Shown: positions 1 to 11,760, counted from the first letter of the stretch. The stretch: 64,000 nt of DNA from Lacticaseibacillus daqingensis (GCF_003946115.1 NZ_RHOH01000006.1:113346-177345); one strand, 5' to 3'. Notes: generated by a model from the letters alone, not told the origin. Numbers and translations: made by a program.

Positions 1-484
1 GTTCGGCATCACCCAGCACATGGCGTACTACCAACCCAGCGAGCTGCAAGAGATCGTGCTGCGCTCCGCCGATATTTTCAACATGGCACTGCCGGCGGAC
101 TCCGCGCTTGAAATCGCGCGGCGCTCCCGTGGCACCCCCCGGATCGCCAACCGCCTGCTCAAGCGGATCCGCGACTTCGCCGATGTGGCGGAGTCCCCGG
201 TGTCCGTCAGCCTGGTGGACCACGCGCTGACGCAGCTGCAGGTGGACGACCACGGCCTTGACGCCATCGACCGCAAGCTGCTCATGATGATGATCCGCGA
301 TTACGCCGGTGGCCCAGTTGGGTTGTCGACCATTGCGGCTAACATCGGCGAGGAAACCGCGACCATTGAAGAGATGTACGAACCCTACCTGCTTCAACTC
401 GGCTTTTTGAAGCGCACGCCGCGCGGTCGCATGGTGACCCCCGCCGGCTTTGCCCACCTTGAGATGCCGTACCCCATCCAATAA
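1..484 (+). CDS. ruvB: Holliday junction branch migration ATPase RuvB, C-terminal part (5' end outside window)
   Basis: RuvB is the hexameric AAA+ motor that drives RuvA-bound Holliday junctions during recombinational repair. Only the last ~160 residues are present; the frame is open from base 2, so the gene starts before the window. Visible are the end of the ATPase lid region ([13 protein letters not shown]) and the C-terminal winged-helix DNA-binding domain ending in [15 protein letters not shown], typical of RuvB. The ATPase Walker motifs are upstream and not seen. queA follows after 14 bases, the ruvB-queA-tgt order usual in lactobacilli and other Firmicutes. An internal ATG at 20 is not the start, because the homologous reading continues upstream of it. 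Confidence 0.95.
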   Translation, partial: FGITQHMAYYQPSELQEIVLRSADIFNMALPADSALEIARRSRGTPRIANRLLKRIRDFADVAESPVSVSLVDHALTQLQVDDHGLDAIDRKLLMMMIRDYAGGPVGLSTIAANIGEETATIEEMYEPYLLQLGFLKRTPRGRMVTPAGFAHLEMPYPIQ

Positions 485-498
485 GGAGATTGACCACA

Positions 499-1533
499 TT
501 GCTGACCACTGAAGATTTTGACTACGACCTGCCTCAGGAACTGATCGCCCAGACCCCGCTGCAAAAGCGTGACGCCAGCCGCATGCTGGTGCTTAACGCA
601 GAAACCGGCGCGATGGCCGACAAGCACTTCTACGACATCCTCGACTACCTGAATCCAGGCGACGCCGTGGTGATGAACGACACGCGCGTGATGCCGGCGC
701 GGCTGTACGGCGTGAAGCCGGAAACCGGGGCGCACATGGAAGTGCTGCTGTTGCGCAACATCGAAGGCGACAAGTGGGAGACCCTGATGAAGCCGGCCAA
801 AAAGGCGCCGGTGGGCACGGTGGTTGATTTTGGTGACGGTCTGCTGACCGCCACGGTGGTCGAGGAACTCGAACACGGTGGCCGTATTATCGAGTTCCAT
901 TACAACGGGATCTTCATGGAGATCCTTGACCAGCTCGGCGAGACGCCGTTGCCACCGTACATCAAGGAGAAGCTCGACGACCCTGAGATGTACCAAACCG
1001 TTTACGCCAAGGAGATCGGCTCAGCCGCGGCCCCAACCGCCGGCCTGCACTGGACGGAAGAACTGTTGCAACAGGCGCAGACGAAGGGGGTGCACCTCGT
1101 GTACCTGACCCTGCATGTGGGGCTGGGCACCTTCCGCCCCGTGTCCGTCAGCAACATTGAGGACCACAAGATGCACAGCGAGTTCTACCGCTTTTCTCAG
1201 GAAGCGGCCGACACCCTGAATGAAGTGCGCCAAAACGGCGGCCGCATCATCGCCACCGGCACGACCTCGATTCGCACGCTGGAAACCATCGGCACCAAGT
1301 TTGACGGCGAGCTGAAGGCTGACTCCGGCTGGACCGACATCTTCATCAAGCCGGGCTACCAGTGGCGCGCCGTGGACGCATTCATCACCAACTTCCACCT
1401 GCCAAAGTCCACCTTGGTGATGCTCGTCGCCTCCTTCACCGGCCGCGAAAACATCCTGAATGCTTACCACCACGCCATCAAAGAACGCTACCGCTTCTTC
1501 AGCTTTGGCGATGCGATGTTTATTCACAGATAA
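499..1533 (+). CDS. queA: S-adenosylmethionine:tRNA ribosyltransferase-isomerase QueA
   Basis: QueA transfers the ribosyl part of S-adenosylmethionine to 7-aminomethyl-7-deazaguanine in tRNA, making epoxyqueuosine. It therefore acts after Tgt, whose gene is next downstream. The protein begins [20 protein letters not shown] and contains GLHWTEELL and [10 protein letters not shown], standard for the family; the length of 344 aa is normal. The start chosen is TTG at 499, ten bases after AAGGAG (483-488). An in-frame TTG at 490 lies one base from that site and is too close. The gap to tgt (409 bases) is unusually large for this pair because a repeat element sits there. Confidence 0.95.
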   Translation: MLTTEDFDYDLPQELIAQTPLQKRDASRMLVLNAETGAMADKHFYDILDYLNPGDAVVMNDTRVMPARLYGVKPETGAHMEVLLLRNIEGDKWETLMKPAKKAPVGTVVDFGDGLLTATVVEELEHGGRIIEFHYNGIFMEILDQLGETPLPPYIKEKLDDPEMYQTVYAKEIGSAAAPTAGLHWTEELLQQAQTKGVHLVYLTLHVGLGTFRPVSVSNIEDHKMHSEFYRFSQEAADTLNEVRQNGGRIIATGTTSIRTLETIGTKFDGELKADSGWTDIFIKPGYQWRAVDAFITNFHLPKSTLVMLVASFTGRENILNAYHHAIKERYRFFSFGDAMFIHR

Positions 1534-1537
1534 ACCA

Positions 1538-3085
<1,548 letters not shown>

Positions 3086-3154
3086 GGCTGGTCTAATGTG
3101 CCGGAATTTGTTACAGTATTCAGTGAACTTTAAAAAGAAAACGAGGTGCCTATC

Positions 3155-3505
3155 ATGGGGCAAGGAACTTCAATGATCATTCTGGTCATTTTCATGGGCG
3201 CGTTCATGTACTTTGGCATGATGCGGCCGCAAAAAAAGCAACAGCAAAAGCGCCAGGAGATGCTTAACGGCGTCAAGAAGGGCGATCACATCATCACCAT
3301 CGGCGGGCTACACGGCGTGGTCGATTCCATCGACACCACCGCTGGCACCGTTGATATCGATGTCGATGGGGTCTTCTTGACCTTTAGCCTGACGGCGATT
3401 CGCACCGTCAACGCACCGGCTGCGCCACAGGCCCCGAAGGCTGATGACGCGAGTGACGCCAACGACGACAAGGGCTATTCCGAAGGCGACGACAACAACA
3501 AGTAA
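3155..3505 (+). CDS. yajC: Preprotein translocase accessory protein YajC
   Basis: YajC is a small single-span membrane protein associated with the SecDF/YidC part of the Sec translocase. The 116-aa product has an N-terminal membrane segment (MIILVIFMGAFMYFGMM), the family motif RPQKKQQQKRQEML, the GDHIITIGGLHG motif, and a charged low-complexity tail rich in Asp. ATG at 3155 lies eight bases after a weak purine-rich site (acgagg). An in-frame GTG at 3146 overlaps that site and is rejected. A strong terminator follows, so the ruvB-queA-tgt-yajC unit ends here. Confidence 0.93.
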   Translation: MGQGTSMIILVIFMGAFMYFGMMRPQKKQQQKRQEMLNGVKKGDHIITIGGLHGVVDSIDTTAGTVDIDVDGVFLTFSLTAIRTVNAPAAPQAPKADDASDANDDKGYSEGDDNNK

Positions 3506-3516
3506 TGGCAGTGATG

Positions 3517-3563
3517 CCGCCCCTGTGCACGACCCACTCGGTCGAGCACAGGGGCGGTTTTTT
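3517..3563 (+). terminator. Rho-independent terminator after yajC
   Basis: Perfect 12-bp stem CCGCCCCTGTGC / GCACAGGGGCGG with a 17-base loop, followed by six T. It separates the queuosine/secretion genes from the maltodextrin locus. Confidence 0.93.
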
Positions 3564-3576
3564 GCTGGCGGCAATC

Positions 3577-3590
3577 TGATAACGGTAACA
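3577..3590 (+). promoter_or_regulatory. Catabolite/maltose-regulator operator-like site upstream of the mal operon
   Basis: TGATAACGGTAACA matches the cre consensus TGWAANCGNTNWCA at all fixed positions except position 4. A near-identical TGATAGCGGTAACA lies at 7070-7083 upstream of the maltose phosphorylase gene. The shared deviation (T at position 4) suggests a site for the local LacI-type regulator at 15443 rather than, or as well as, CcpA. Inferred from sequence only. Confidence 0.6.
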
Positions 3591-3654
3591 GGGCTTGAAC
3601 GCTTGTGCAAAGCGAGGCGCTTCCTTACGCTTAGTGAAGAAAGGTGGTGCGCTC

Positions 3655-5319
3655 ATGGCTTGGTATGACCATGCAATTATTTATCAGCTTTACCCCAAGA
3701 GTTTTCAGGACAGCAACGGCGACGGGATCGGGGACCTCAATGGCATCCGCGCCCGCATTCCGTACCTCAAGGCGCTGGGCATCACGGCGGTGTGGCTGAA
3801 CCCGGTGTTCACCTCGCCGCAGGTGGACAATGGCTACGATGTGGCCAACTACTACGCGATCGACCCGACGATGGGCACGATGGCGGACATGGACGCGCTG
3901 ATCGCTGCGTTTCACGCCGCGGGGATCCATGTGATCCTCGATTTTGTCCTCAACCACACCTCCGATCAGCACCCGTGGTTCCAAGATGCGCTGCGCGGTG
4001 CAGACAGCTTGTATCGCGACTACTACATCTTCGCCGGCCATGAGGGCAAGCGGCCCAGCAACTGGGGCAGCTTCTTCGGTGGCTCGGTGTGGGCGCCGGA
4101 TCCCAGCGGCAGTGGGCAGTCGTACTTTCACCTGTTCGACCGCCGCATGCCGGACCTGAACTGGGCCAACCCCGAGGTGCGTCACGCGATGGGGGATGTG
4201 GCCGATTACTGGTTGCAAAAAGGCGTCGATGGCTTGCGGCTCGATGCGTTCATTCACATCGCCAAGGCGAAGCTGGACCAAGATTTCCCGGATGCCGTCC
4301 CGGCCGCCACGCCGGTGCTGGCGGAGCCGTTTTACGCCAACCTGCCGCAGGTGCAGACGTGGCTGCGACCGTTTTGTCGGCGGCTCAAGACGGACTACCC
4401 CGACGTCTTTTTGCTTGGGGAGGCGGCTAGCGCCAATGTGAACCTGGCAGCGGCGTACACCGCGCCTGACGCGGGGCTGATGGACAGCGTGGTCACGTTC
4501 CGCTACTTCCCGGATGACCTGAGCGGGCTGGACCCGCAGCTGCCGACGCAGTACCAAGAACACCCACTGGACCTGCCGGCCTTCAAGCAGACGCAGGCGG
4601 TCTGGCAGCAGACGCTGGCCGGGCTGGCGCAGCCCACGCTGTACTGGAGCAATCACGACATGCCGCGCTTGGGCACCCGGGTGGCGCACTCGGCGCAACA
4701 GGCGCAAAGCCTGGCGATGCTGATGTACCTGCAGCGCGGGCTCCCGATCATCTACTACGGCGAGGAGCTGGGGCTGACGAACCTGCAACTGCCGGACGCC
4801 GCGGCCTTTGGCGACCCCACGGTGACGGCCTTCGTGACCGAGGCGACTGCCGCGGGGATGACCCCCGAAGCCGCGGTGAAACTGGTCAGCACCACGCATA
4901 AGCTACCGGCGCGCGGCCCCATGCCGTGGGATGACGGGGCACAACGCGGCTTCACCACCGGCACGCCGTGGCTGACCGGCGCGGCGGCCCCGGTGGCCAG
5001 CGTGGCCGCCCAGGCGGCGGATCCGACCAGTTCGCTGGCGTTTTACCAGCAGCTGATCGCCTTGAAGAAGCGGCCGCTGTTCCAAGACGGCGACTACCAC
5101 CTCCTGACGACCGCCGAAACCAGCTACGTGTACACGCGGCAGCTGGGCTCGGCCCTGGCCGTGGTGGCGGTCGCGCTTGGTGCCACTACCACTGTGACGC
5201 TGCCTCAGGGGCACTACCACGCACTGCTCACCAGCGGCGCGGTGCACCTGGCTGGCCCGCAACTGACGCTGGGCGAAGACGCCGGCGTTGTCTTGATTCG
5301 AGAAGGAGCGATTGAATGA
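3655..5319 (+). CDS. GH13 alpha-glucosidase (probable alpha-1,4 specificity)
   Basis: A cytoplasmic glycoside hydrolase family 13 enzyme of the oligo-1,6-glucosidase/alpha-glucosidase group, 554 aa, without a signal peptide. The four GH13 regions are present: DFVLNHTSDQHPWF, GLRLDAF (nucleophile D197), LLGEAA (acid/base E256) and SNHDMPR (D335). The residue after the nucleophile is Ala. In this group Ala or Thr there goes with maltase-type alpha-1,4 activity and Val with isomaltase-type activity, so maltose or maltodextrin hydrolysis is inferred. The start is ATG at 3655 after AGAAAGGTGG; an upstream in-frame start at 3595 lacks a good site. The stop overlaps the next start (ATGA), making it the first gene of the mal operon. 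Confidence 0.9.
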   Translation: MAWYDHAIIYQLYPKSFQDSNGDGIGDLNGIRARIPYLKALGITAVWLNPVFTSPQVDNGYDVANYYAIDPTMGTMADMDALIAAFHAAGIHVILDFVLNHTSDQHPWFQDALRGADSLYRDYYIFAGHEGKRPSNWGSFFGGSVWAPDPSGSGQSYFHLFDRRMPDLNWANPEVRHAMGDVADYWLQKGVDGLRLDAFIHIAKAKLDQDFPDAVPAATPVLAEPFYANLPQVQTWLRPFCRRLKTDYPDVFLLGEAASANVNLAAAYTAPDAGLMDSVVTFRYFPDDLSGLDPQLPTQYQEHPLDLPAFKQTQAVWQQTLAGLAQPTLYWSNHDMPRLGTRVAHSAQQAQSLAMLMYLQRGLPIIYYGEELGLTNLQLPDAAAFGDPTVTAFVTEATAAGMTPEAAVKLVSTTHKLPARGPMPWDDGAQRGFTTGTPWLTGAAAPVASVAAQAADPTSSLAFYQQLIALKKRPLFQDGDYHLLTTAETSYVYTRQLGSALAVVAVALGATTTVTLPQGHYHALLTSGAVHLAGPQLTLGEDAGVVLIREGAIE

Positions 5320-7064
5320 ACACAGCAGCAATGAGCCACCGCCCAGAAAGCGAAGACTGTTTCCTGACCCCAAGCCACGACTTGCGCCTGCGCCTACGCA
5401 CGGCCAAGGGGGATGCCACCACCGTCAGCGTCATCTGTGGCGACCCGTATTGGCAGCTGCCAACCGCCACCGGTGACCCCGCGTTTGCCCCGCAGACGGT
5501 GGCGATGACCCGCATCGGGGAGGGCCAGGTCTATGATTACTGGGGGGTGACGCTGACGGCGCCATACGCGCGCATGCAGTACCTGTTTGCGGTGACCGAT
5601 GCCAGCGGTGAGACGGTGCTGCTCGGTGACCGCGGACCGCGCGCGGCCGCAGCGGTAGTGCTGCAGGAAATGGGGAATTATTTCCGGGTGCCGTACTTTC
5701 ATCCCATCGACGCGGTGACGATCCCGGCATGGGTGGCCGACACGGTGTGGTACCAGATCTTTCCGGAGCGGTTTGCCAACGGGGACGCCAGCAATGACCC
5801 AGCCGGCACCAAGCCTTGGCGGCCGACGGATCACCCGGGCCGCAACGACTACTACGGGGGTGACCTGCAAGGCGTGCTCGACCACCTCGATGACCTTGAA
5901 GCGCTGGGGGTGAACGGGCTGTACTTCTGTCCGGTGTTCAAGGCCAGCTCGAACCACAAGTACGATACCATCGACTATTACGAAATCGACCCGGACTTTG
6001 GCGACAAAGCGCTGTTTGCCAAGCTCGTGCAGGCCGCGCACGCCCGGGGGATGCGGGTGATGCTGGACGCTGTGTTCAATCACCTGGGGGCGCAGTCCCT
6101 GCAGTGGCAAGACGTGCTGGCGAACGGCCGCGCGTCCCGCTTTTACAATTGGTTCCACATTCATGAGTTGCCGCTGACGCCGTTTCACGATCCCACTCAG
6201 GATGCCGGGGCGCCGCAGTACGACACCTTCGCCTTTGAGCCTTCGATGCCCAAGCTCAACACGGCCAACCCGGCGGTGCAGGATTATCTGCTGGCCATTG
6301 CGACGTACTGGATTCGCCAGTTTGATATCGATGCGTGGCGGCTGGATGTCGCCAATGAGGTCGACCACCACTTCTGGCGGCGCTTTTATGCGGCGGTGAC
6401 CGCGGCCAAGCCGGACTTTTACGTGCTCGGCGAGGTCTGGCACAGCGCGCAGCCGTGGTTGAACGGTGGCGAGTTCAGCGGCGTGATGAACTACGCCTTC
6501 ACCCAGCAGATCGAGGATCATTTTCTGACCGGCGCGGTGACGGCGCCGCAGATGACGGCGCGCTTGGTCGATCAGCTGATGCGGTATCGCGATCAAACCA
6601 ACCAGGCGATGCTCAACATGCTGGACTCGCACGACACACCGCGGCTGTTAACGGTCGCAGGCGGCGATTTGGATCGCGCCCTGAACGCGTTGGCCTTTAC
6701 CTTTGTCCAACCCGGGACCCCGTGCCTGTACTACGGCACGGAAATGGGAATGGCCGGTGCCAACGACCCGGATGACCGCAAGCCGATGGACTGGGCGCAA
6801 CTTAACGGGCCGACCTGGCAGCGGGTGGCGGCACTGGTTCACTTTCGGCGCGCGCACAGCCAGCTGCTCAGCGCCGGTACCACCGCTTACCAGGTGACGG
6901 CGGCCGGCCTGATCCAGGTCACGCGGACGCTGGGAGACCGGACGCTGACCGCCTGGTTCAACACGACGGCGACCGCCCAACAGTTGGTCGCCACGCCCGT
7001 GCTGGCGCAGGGTTACGCCGGTGATCAGCTGGCGGCCCAGGGCTTTGTCTTGTCACTGGATTGA
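5316..7064 (+). CDS. GH13 neopullulanase / cyclomaltodextrinase / maltogenic amylase
   Basis: This intracellular GH13_20-type amylase, 582 aa, would cut imported maltodextrins, cyclodextrins or pullulan fragments to maltose and panose. An N-terminal beta-rich domain of ~125 residues resembles the CBM34-like module that mediates dimerisation in this subfamily. The catalytic barrel begins at WYQIFPERFANGD. Catalytic motifs are VMLDAVFNHLG, DAWRLDVANEVD (nucleophile D344), YVLGEVWH (acid/base E373) and NMLDSHDTPR (D440). It has no signal peptide. It starts at ATG 5316, overlapping the previous stop, with GAAGGAG upstream, so translation is probably coupled. Confidence 0.92.
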   Translation: MNTAAMSHRPESEDCFLTPSHDLRLRLRTAKGDATTVSVICGDPYWQLPTATGDPAFAPQTVAMTRIGEGQVYDYWGVTLTAPYARMQYLFAVTDASGETVLLGDRGPRAAAAVVLQEMGNYFRVPYFHPIDAVTIPAWVADTVWYQIFPERFANGDASNDPAGTKPWRPTDHPGRNDYYGGDLQGVLDHLDDLEALGVNGLYFCPVFKASSNHKYDTIDYYEIDPDFGDKALFAKLVQAAHARGMRVMLDAVFNHLGAQSLQWQDVLANGRASRFYNWFHIHELPLTPFHDPTQDAGAPQYDTFAFEPSMPKLNTANPAVQDYLLAIATYWIRQFDIDAWRLDVANEVDHHFWRRFYAAVTAAKPDFYVLGEVWHSAQPWLNGGEFSGVMNYAFTQQIEDHFLTGAVTAPQMTARLVDQLMRYRDQTNQAMLNMLDSHDTPRLLTVAGGDLDRALNALAFTFVQPGTPCLYYGTEMGMAGANDPDDRKPMDWAQLNGPTWQRVAALVHFRRAHSQLLSAGTTAYQVTAAGLIQVTRTLGDRTLTAWFNTTATAQQLVATPVLAQGYAGDQLAAQGFVLSLD

Positions 7065-7069
7065 TATTC

Positions 7070-7112
7070 TGATAGCGGTAACAAGGTTCTGCTTATTGTA
7101 AAAGCGATTTCA
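7070..7112 (+). promoter_or_regulatory. Two operator-like sites before the maltose phosphorylase gene
   Basis: TGATAGCGGTAACA (7070-7083) is nearly the same as the site at 3577-3590. TAAAAGCGATTTCA (7099-7112) matches the cre consensus with one mismatch at position 2. Both lie in the only sizeable gap of the operon, 44 and more bases before the phosphorylase start. An internal promoter or a roadblock site under MalR/CcpA control is possible. Neither site has been tested. Confidence 0.55.
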
Positions 7113-7155
7113 CGCCGGCAAACTTAAAGGTGCAAGCGAAACGGAGTGAACGACA

Positions 7156-9429
7156 ATGACAACAACAATCAAGCGACTTTTCGCGATCGACCCCTGGCTG
7201 ATCACGACCCAGGCCTTTGATCCTCAAGCAAAGCGGCTGCAGGAAAGCCTGACCGCTATCGGCAACGGCTACATGGGCATGCGTGGCAACTTCGAGGAAG
7301 GCTACTCGGGTGACCACCTGCAAGGGACCTACCTCGGCGGCGTCTGGTTCCCGGATAAGACCCGCGTCGGTTGGTGGAAGAACGGTTACCCGGAATACTT
7401 TGGCAAAGCGATCAACGCGCCCAGCTTCATCGACCTGCCCATCACGCTCAACGGCCAGCCCGTTGATCTGGCGACGGGCACGTTTCACGACTTTGCGCTG
7501 ATGCTGGACCTGCATCAGGGTCTCCTGACGCGGCACTTCACCTATGAGGTGGGGGATACCGCGGTCGCCTTCACGTTCCGGCGCTTCGTCAGCAACGTGG
7601 TGCAGCAAGCGGCGCTGATCGAGCTCACGATGACTTGCCTGCGCGGCCACGCGGATCTGGTGCTGGCCGCGGGCCTGGACGGGAACGTCACCAATGAGGA
7701 TAGCAACTACTCGGAGCGTTTCTGGGTGCCGCAAGCTGAATCCGCTGAAGCTGGCACGATCCAGCTGCAGACGCGGCCCAACCCGTTCGGCGTCCCGCAA
7801 TTCACCGTCCTGTTGCAACAGGCGCTGCGGGTGGATGGGCGAGCCGTGCAAGGGGCGCGCAAGACGACGCCGGGCACGCTGACTGAGACGCTGCAGATGC
7901 GCCTGGCTGCCGGCGAAACCGGCACCGTTGAAAAAGACGTGATCGTGCTGACCAGCCGCGATGTTGCCCCAGCAGCCCAACCCGCGGCGGCCACCGCGCT
8001 GATGACACAACTGCAAACCGCCAGCTTTGCCGAAGCTCTGGCGGCGCACACCGCCGTGTGGGCCAACCGGTGGGCGCAAAGCGATGTGCAGATCGACGGC
8101 GATGACGCGGCCCAGCAGGGCATCCGGTTCAACATCGCGCAGCTGTTCATGACCTACTACGGCCAAGACACGCGGCTGAACGTTGGACCCAAGGGATTCA
8201 CCGGTGAAAAGTACGGGGGTGCGACTTACTGGGACACCGAGGCCTATGTGGTGCCGATGTACCTGGCCGTGACGCCGCCAAGCGTCACCCGCGCACTGTT
8301 GCAGTACCGCCACGACCAGCTTCCTGGCGCCTTCCACAACGCCGCGCAGCAGGGACTGGCCGGGGCACTCTACCCGATGGTGACGTTCAACGGCATTGAG
8401 TGCCACAACGAATGGGAAATCACCTTTGAGGAGCTACACCGCAATTCGGCCGTGGCCTTCGCCATCTACCAGTACACGGCCTACACCGGCGATGAGACCT
8501 ACGTGAACACTGCCGGCATTGAGGTGCTGGTCGGCATCGCGCGCTTTTGGGCGGACCGCGTGCATTACAGCAAGCGGCGCGGTCAGTACATGATCCACGG
8601 GGTGACCGGGCCTAACGAGTACGAGAACAACGTCAACAACAACTGGTACACGAACCTGATGGCCCAGTGGGTGCTGGAATACACGCTGGCGCGCCTCCCG
8701 CAGGCGGACACGGACGTGGTGGCCAAGCTGGCTGTCACCGCCGATGAAAAAGCGCACTGGCAGGCCATCATTGACAACATGTACCTGCCGACGGACCCGG
8801 ATCTGGGGATCTTCGTGCAGCACGACACGTTCTTGGACAAAGACATTCGCCCGGCCAGCACGATCCCGGCCGACCAGCGGCCGATCAACCAGCACTGGTC
8901 ATGGGACCGGATCTTGCGCTCCCCGTTCATCAAGCAGGCCGACGTGTTGCAGGGCATCTACTTCCTGAATGATCGTTTCACGCGGGCCCAAAAGGAACGC
9001 AACTTCGACTTCTATGAACCGCTGACGGTGCACGAAAGTTCGCTGAGCGCGGCCATTCACGCCATTTTAGCCGCGGAGCTGGGCAAGGTTGATAAGGCGG
9101 TCGCGCTATACGCCCGCACCGCCCGGCTGGATCTGGACAACTACAACAACGACACCGAGGATGGTTTGCACATCACCTCGATGTCCGGGGGGTGGCTGGC
9201 CATTGTGCAAGGCTTTGCCGGGATGCGCTACGATCACGATCAGTTGCGCTTCAACCCGTTTCTACCGAAGGGTTGGACGCGGTACAGTTTCAGCCTGAAT
9301 TATCGCGGGCGGGTGCTGGCGGTAACCGTCACTGAAACGACCCAGATCAAGCTGGTGACCGGCGCGCCGCTGGACGTTTGGGTCAACGGCACCAAGCGGC
9401 ACCTGACGCAGGAGGTGGCGGATGCTTAA
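7156..9429 (+). CDS. mapA: Maltose phosphorylase (GH65)
   Basis: It catalyses maltose + phosphate to glucose + beta-glucose 1-phosphate, saving one ATP per maltose. The 757-aa length and the order of motifs are typical: [13 protein letters not shown] at the N-terminus, [14 protein letters not shown], then [19 protein letters not shown] with general acid E488, matching the catalytic Glu known in the Lactobacillus brevis enzyme. Trehalose or kojibiose phosphorylases share the fold, but the maltodextrin context favours maltose. It starts at ATG 7156 behind ACGGAGTG. The next gene, encoding the mutase that uses the product, overlaps it by 8 bases. Confidence 0.94.
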   Translation: MTTTIKRLFAIDPWLITTQAFDPQAKRLQESLTAIGNGYMGMRGNFEEGYSGDHLQGTYLGGVWFPDKTRVGWWKNGYPEYFGKAINAPSFIDLPITLNGQPVDLATGTFHDFALMLDLHQGLLTRHFTYEVGDTAVAFTFRRFVSNVVQQAALIELTMTCLRGHADLVLAAGLDGNVTNEDSNYSERFWVPQAESAEAGTIQLQTRPNPFGVPQFTVLLQQALRVDGRAVQGARKTTPGTLTETLQMRLAAGETGTVEKDVIVLTSRDVAPAAQPAAATALMTQLQTASFAEALAAHTAVWANRWAQSDVQIDGDDAAQQGIRFNIAQLFMTYYGQDTRLNVGPKGFTGEKYGGATYWDTEAYVVPMYLAVTPPSVTRALLQYRHDQLPGAFHNAAQQGLAGALYPMVTFNGIECHNEWEITFEELHRNSAVAFAIYQYTAYTGDETYVNTAGIEVLVGIARFWADRVHYSKRRGQYMIHGVTGPNEYENNVNNNWYTNLMAQWVLEYTLARLPQADTDVVAKLAVTADEKAHWQAIIDNMYLPTDPDLGIFVQHDTFLDKDIRPASTIPADQRPINQHWSWDRILRSPFIKQADVLQGIYFLNDRFTRAQKERNFDFYEPLTVHESSLSAAIHAILAAELGKVDKAVALYARTARLDLDNYNNDTEDGLHITSMSGGWLAIVQGFAGMRYDHDQLRFNPFLPKGWTRYSFSLNYRGRVLAVTVTETTQIKLVTGAPLDVWVNGTKRHLTQEVADA

Positions 9430-10093
9430 GGGGTTACTGTTTGATCTCGATGGGGTGATCGCCGACACGGCCCGCTTTCACCTCGCGGCCTGGAACCAGG
9501 TCGCCACGCAGCTGGGCATCACCTTGCCGCCAGCGGCCAACGATGCGCTGCGCGGCCGCTCTCGCGAGAGCTCGCTGGCGCTGGTCTTGAGCTACGGCGA
9601 CCCACACGCGGTGTACACGCCAGCGCAAAAGGCGGCCTTGGCTACGAAAAAGAACGCCTTGTATCTGACGGCTATCGATGCGCTGACGCCGGCGGACATC
9701 CTGCCGGGCATCCCCCGCTTGCTGGCGGACGCGCAGGCCGCCGGGCTACACCTGGCCATCGCTTCCGCGTCTAAGAACGCACCGGCGATCCTCGCTAAGC
9801 TCGGGTTGGACGCGGTCTTTGAGACTCGAGTCGACCCGGCGGTCTTGCATCGCGGTAAGCCGGATCCGGAAATCTACCAGCGCGCGCAGGCGCAACTCGG
9901 GCTGACAGCGCGCGAAGTGGTGGGCTTTGAGGATGCCAGCGCTGGCGTAGCGGCCATCAAGGCGGCTGGACAGTTCGCAGTCGGGATCGGAGATGCGACC
10001 ACCTTGGCCGCTGCCGACCTCATTGTGCCCACTACGGCGGCGCTTGATCTGGCGGCGATCACCGCCGCCCACGCCGTAAAGGAGGGGGACTGA
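9422..10093 (+). CDS. pgmB: Beta-phosphoglucomutase
   Basis: It converts the beta-glucose 1-phosphate released by maltose phosphorylase to glucose 6-phosphate, through a phospho-aspartate and a beta-glucose 1,6-bisphosphate intermediate. The 223-aa HAD-superfamily protein has the nucleophile motif [10 protein letters not shown] (the first Asp is the phosphorylated residue), a four-helix cap with the [13 protein letters not shown] segment, ASASKNAP (motif II Ser), GKPDPEIY (motif III Lys) and [16 protein letters not shown] (motif IV). The start overlaps the phosphorylase end and its own stop overlaps the next ATG, so translation is tightly coupled. Confidence 0.95.
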   Translation: MLKGLLFDLDGVIADTARFHLAAWNQVATQLGITLPPAANDALRGRSRESSLALVLSYGDPHAVYTPAQKAALATKKNALYLTAIDALTPADILPGIPRLLADAQAAGLHLAIASASKNAPAILAKLGLDAVFETRVDPAVLHRGKPDPEIYQRAQAQLGLTAREVVGFEDASAGVAAIKAAGQFAVGIGDATTLAAADLIVPTTAALDLAAITAAHAVKEGD

Positions 10094-11760
10094 TGACGCA
10101 ATGGTGGCAGCAAGCCGTCGTGTACCAAATCTACCCGCGCAGTTTTCAGGATAGCAACGGCGATGGCATCGGCGACATTCCGGGCATCATCAGCCGCTTG
10201 GACTACCTTCAAGCCCTGGGCGTGGATGCGCTGTGGCTGAGCCCCGTCTACCAGTCGCCTGGGGTGGACAACGGCTACGACATTTCGGATTACGAGGCCA
10301 TCGACCCGCAGTTTGGCACAATGGCGGACATGCGGCGGCTGATCCAAGCGGCCAAGGCACGCAACATCAAAATCGTGATGGATCTGGTGGTCAACCATAC
10401 CTCGGATCAGCACCCGTGGTTTCAGGCGGCGCGGTCGCGTGCCGATCCACACCGCGACTGGTACATCTGGCGCGACCCGGTCGATGGCCACGCGCCCAAC
10501 GCCCTGCGCTCGACGTTTTCCGGGTCCGCCTGGGCGTGGTCCGAGGCGACGGGGCAGTATTACCTGCACCTCTTCGGCCGCCAGCAGCCGGACTTGAACT
10601 GGGCCAATCCGACCCTGCGGCAGGCCATTTACCGGATGATGAACTTCTGGCTGGACGAGGGCATCGGCGGGTTTCGCCTCGATGTTATCGACCTGATCGG
10701 CAAGGACCCGGATTCGGGCATCACTGCCAACGGCCCGCACCTGCACGACTACCTGCGGGAGATGAACGCGGCCACTTTTGGCCGCTTCCCGGTGATGACG
10801 GTCGGGGAAACCTGGGGCGCCACGCCGGCGATCGCCCAGCAGTTTTCGGATCCGGCGCATCACGAGCTGTCGATGGTCTTTCAGTTCGAGGCCATGCAGC
10901 TGGACCAAGTGCCCGGCCAAAGCAAGTGGGTCACGCGCCCGCTGGATCACCAGGCGCTGCGCAACGTGCTGTGCAAATGGCAAACCGCGCTAGACTACCA
11001 CCACGGGTGGAACGCCCTGTTCTGGAACAACCACGACCTGCCGCGGATCGTGTCGCGGTGGGGCGATGATGACCGCTACCGGGTGCGCAGCGCCAAGATG
11101 TTTGCCATCCTGCTGCATCTCATGCGCGGGACGCCGTTCATCTACCAAGGCGAGGAGCTCGGCATGACCAATGCACCGGTCACCTGCATTGACCAGGTGC
11201 AAGACATTGAAAGCCGAAACGCCTACGCTGAGCAGATCCAAGCCGGCGTGGCACCAGCAACGATGCTGGCGGCTATCAACCGCATGGGGCGCGACAACGC
11301 GCGCACCCCGATGCAGTGGACCGCCGGCGCTCAGGCCGGGTTCACCACTGGCACACCGTGGCTCCCGGTCAACGCGAATCATACGGTGATCAACGCCGCG
11401 GCGGCCCAGGCCGATGCGACATCGGTGCTCGCCACGTACCGCCAGCTGGTGGCCTTGCGCCACCGATACCCGCTGGTCGTCTGGGGGGCGTTTGCCCCAC
11501 TGACCACGGCCGCCGGCGTCATGGCCTACACCCGCACGTTTGAAGGGGAGACTTGGCTCGTTGTGGCCAATCTCACCGGCACCACGCAATCATTTTCCAG
11601 TTCCGCCCATCTGGATGCGGTGATCATCAGCAACATGGCCGCACCCACCACACTTTCTTCACTTCAACTGGCACCGTATCAAGCATTTGCCGCCAAGGTC
11701 ACGGGGGAACGCGACCGCAACACACATATCGGAGGGAAAGTTAATGAAATCACTGAATAA
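10093..11760 (+). CDS. GH13 oligo-1,6-glucosidase-like alpha-glucosidase
   Basis: The second GH13 exo-glucosidase of the operon, 555 aa, cytoplasmic. Motifs are MDLVVNHTSDQHPWF, GFRLDVIDLIGK (nucleophile D197), TVGETWG (acid/base E239) and WNNHDLPR (D315). It has Val after the nucleophile where the enzyme at 3655 has Ala. In this family Val marks isomaltase, dextran-glucosidase and oligo-1,6-glucosidase activity, so it probably removes alpha-1,6 branch glucose from isomaltose or panose left by the neopullulanase. Trehalose-6-phosphate hydrolase is a close relative and cannot be fully excluded, but no PTS gene is nearby. TGATG overlap with pgmB; GGAGGGGG precedes the start. Confidence 0.9.
   Translation: MTQWWQQAVVYQIYPRSFQDSNGDGIGDIPGIISRLDYLQALGVDALWLSPVYQSPGVDNGYDISDYEAIDPQFGTMADMRRLIQAAKARNIKIVMDLVVNHTSDQHPWFQAARSRADPHRDWYIWRDPVDGHAPNALRSTFSGSAWAWSEATGQYYLHLFGRQQPDLNWANPTLRQAIYRMMNFWLDEGIGGFRLDVIDLIGKDPDSGITANGPHLHDYLREMNAATFGRFPVMTVGETWGATPAIAQQFSDPAHHELSMVFQFEAMQLDQVPGQSKWVTRPLDHQALRNVLCKWQTALDYHHGWNALFWNNHDLPRIVSRWGDDDRYRVRSAKMFAILLHLMRGTPFIYQGEELGMTNAPVTCIDQVQDIESRNAYAEQIQAGVAPATMLAAINRMGRDNARTPMQWTAGAQAGFTTGTPWLPVNANHTVINAAAAQADATSVLATYRQLVALRHRYPLVVWGAFAPLTTAAGVMAYTRTFEGETWLVVANLTGTTQSFSSSAHLDAVIISNMAAPTTLSSLQLAPYQAFAAKVTGERDRNTHIGGKVNEITE

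Noticed and set aside
3631..4899. 422-codon minus-strand frame opposite the first GH13 gene; similar frames oppose the other mal genes
   Set aside because: Composition typical of GC-rich antisense; the sense frames hold complete GH13 motifs.
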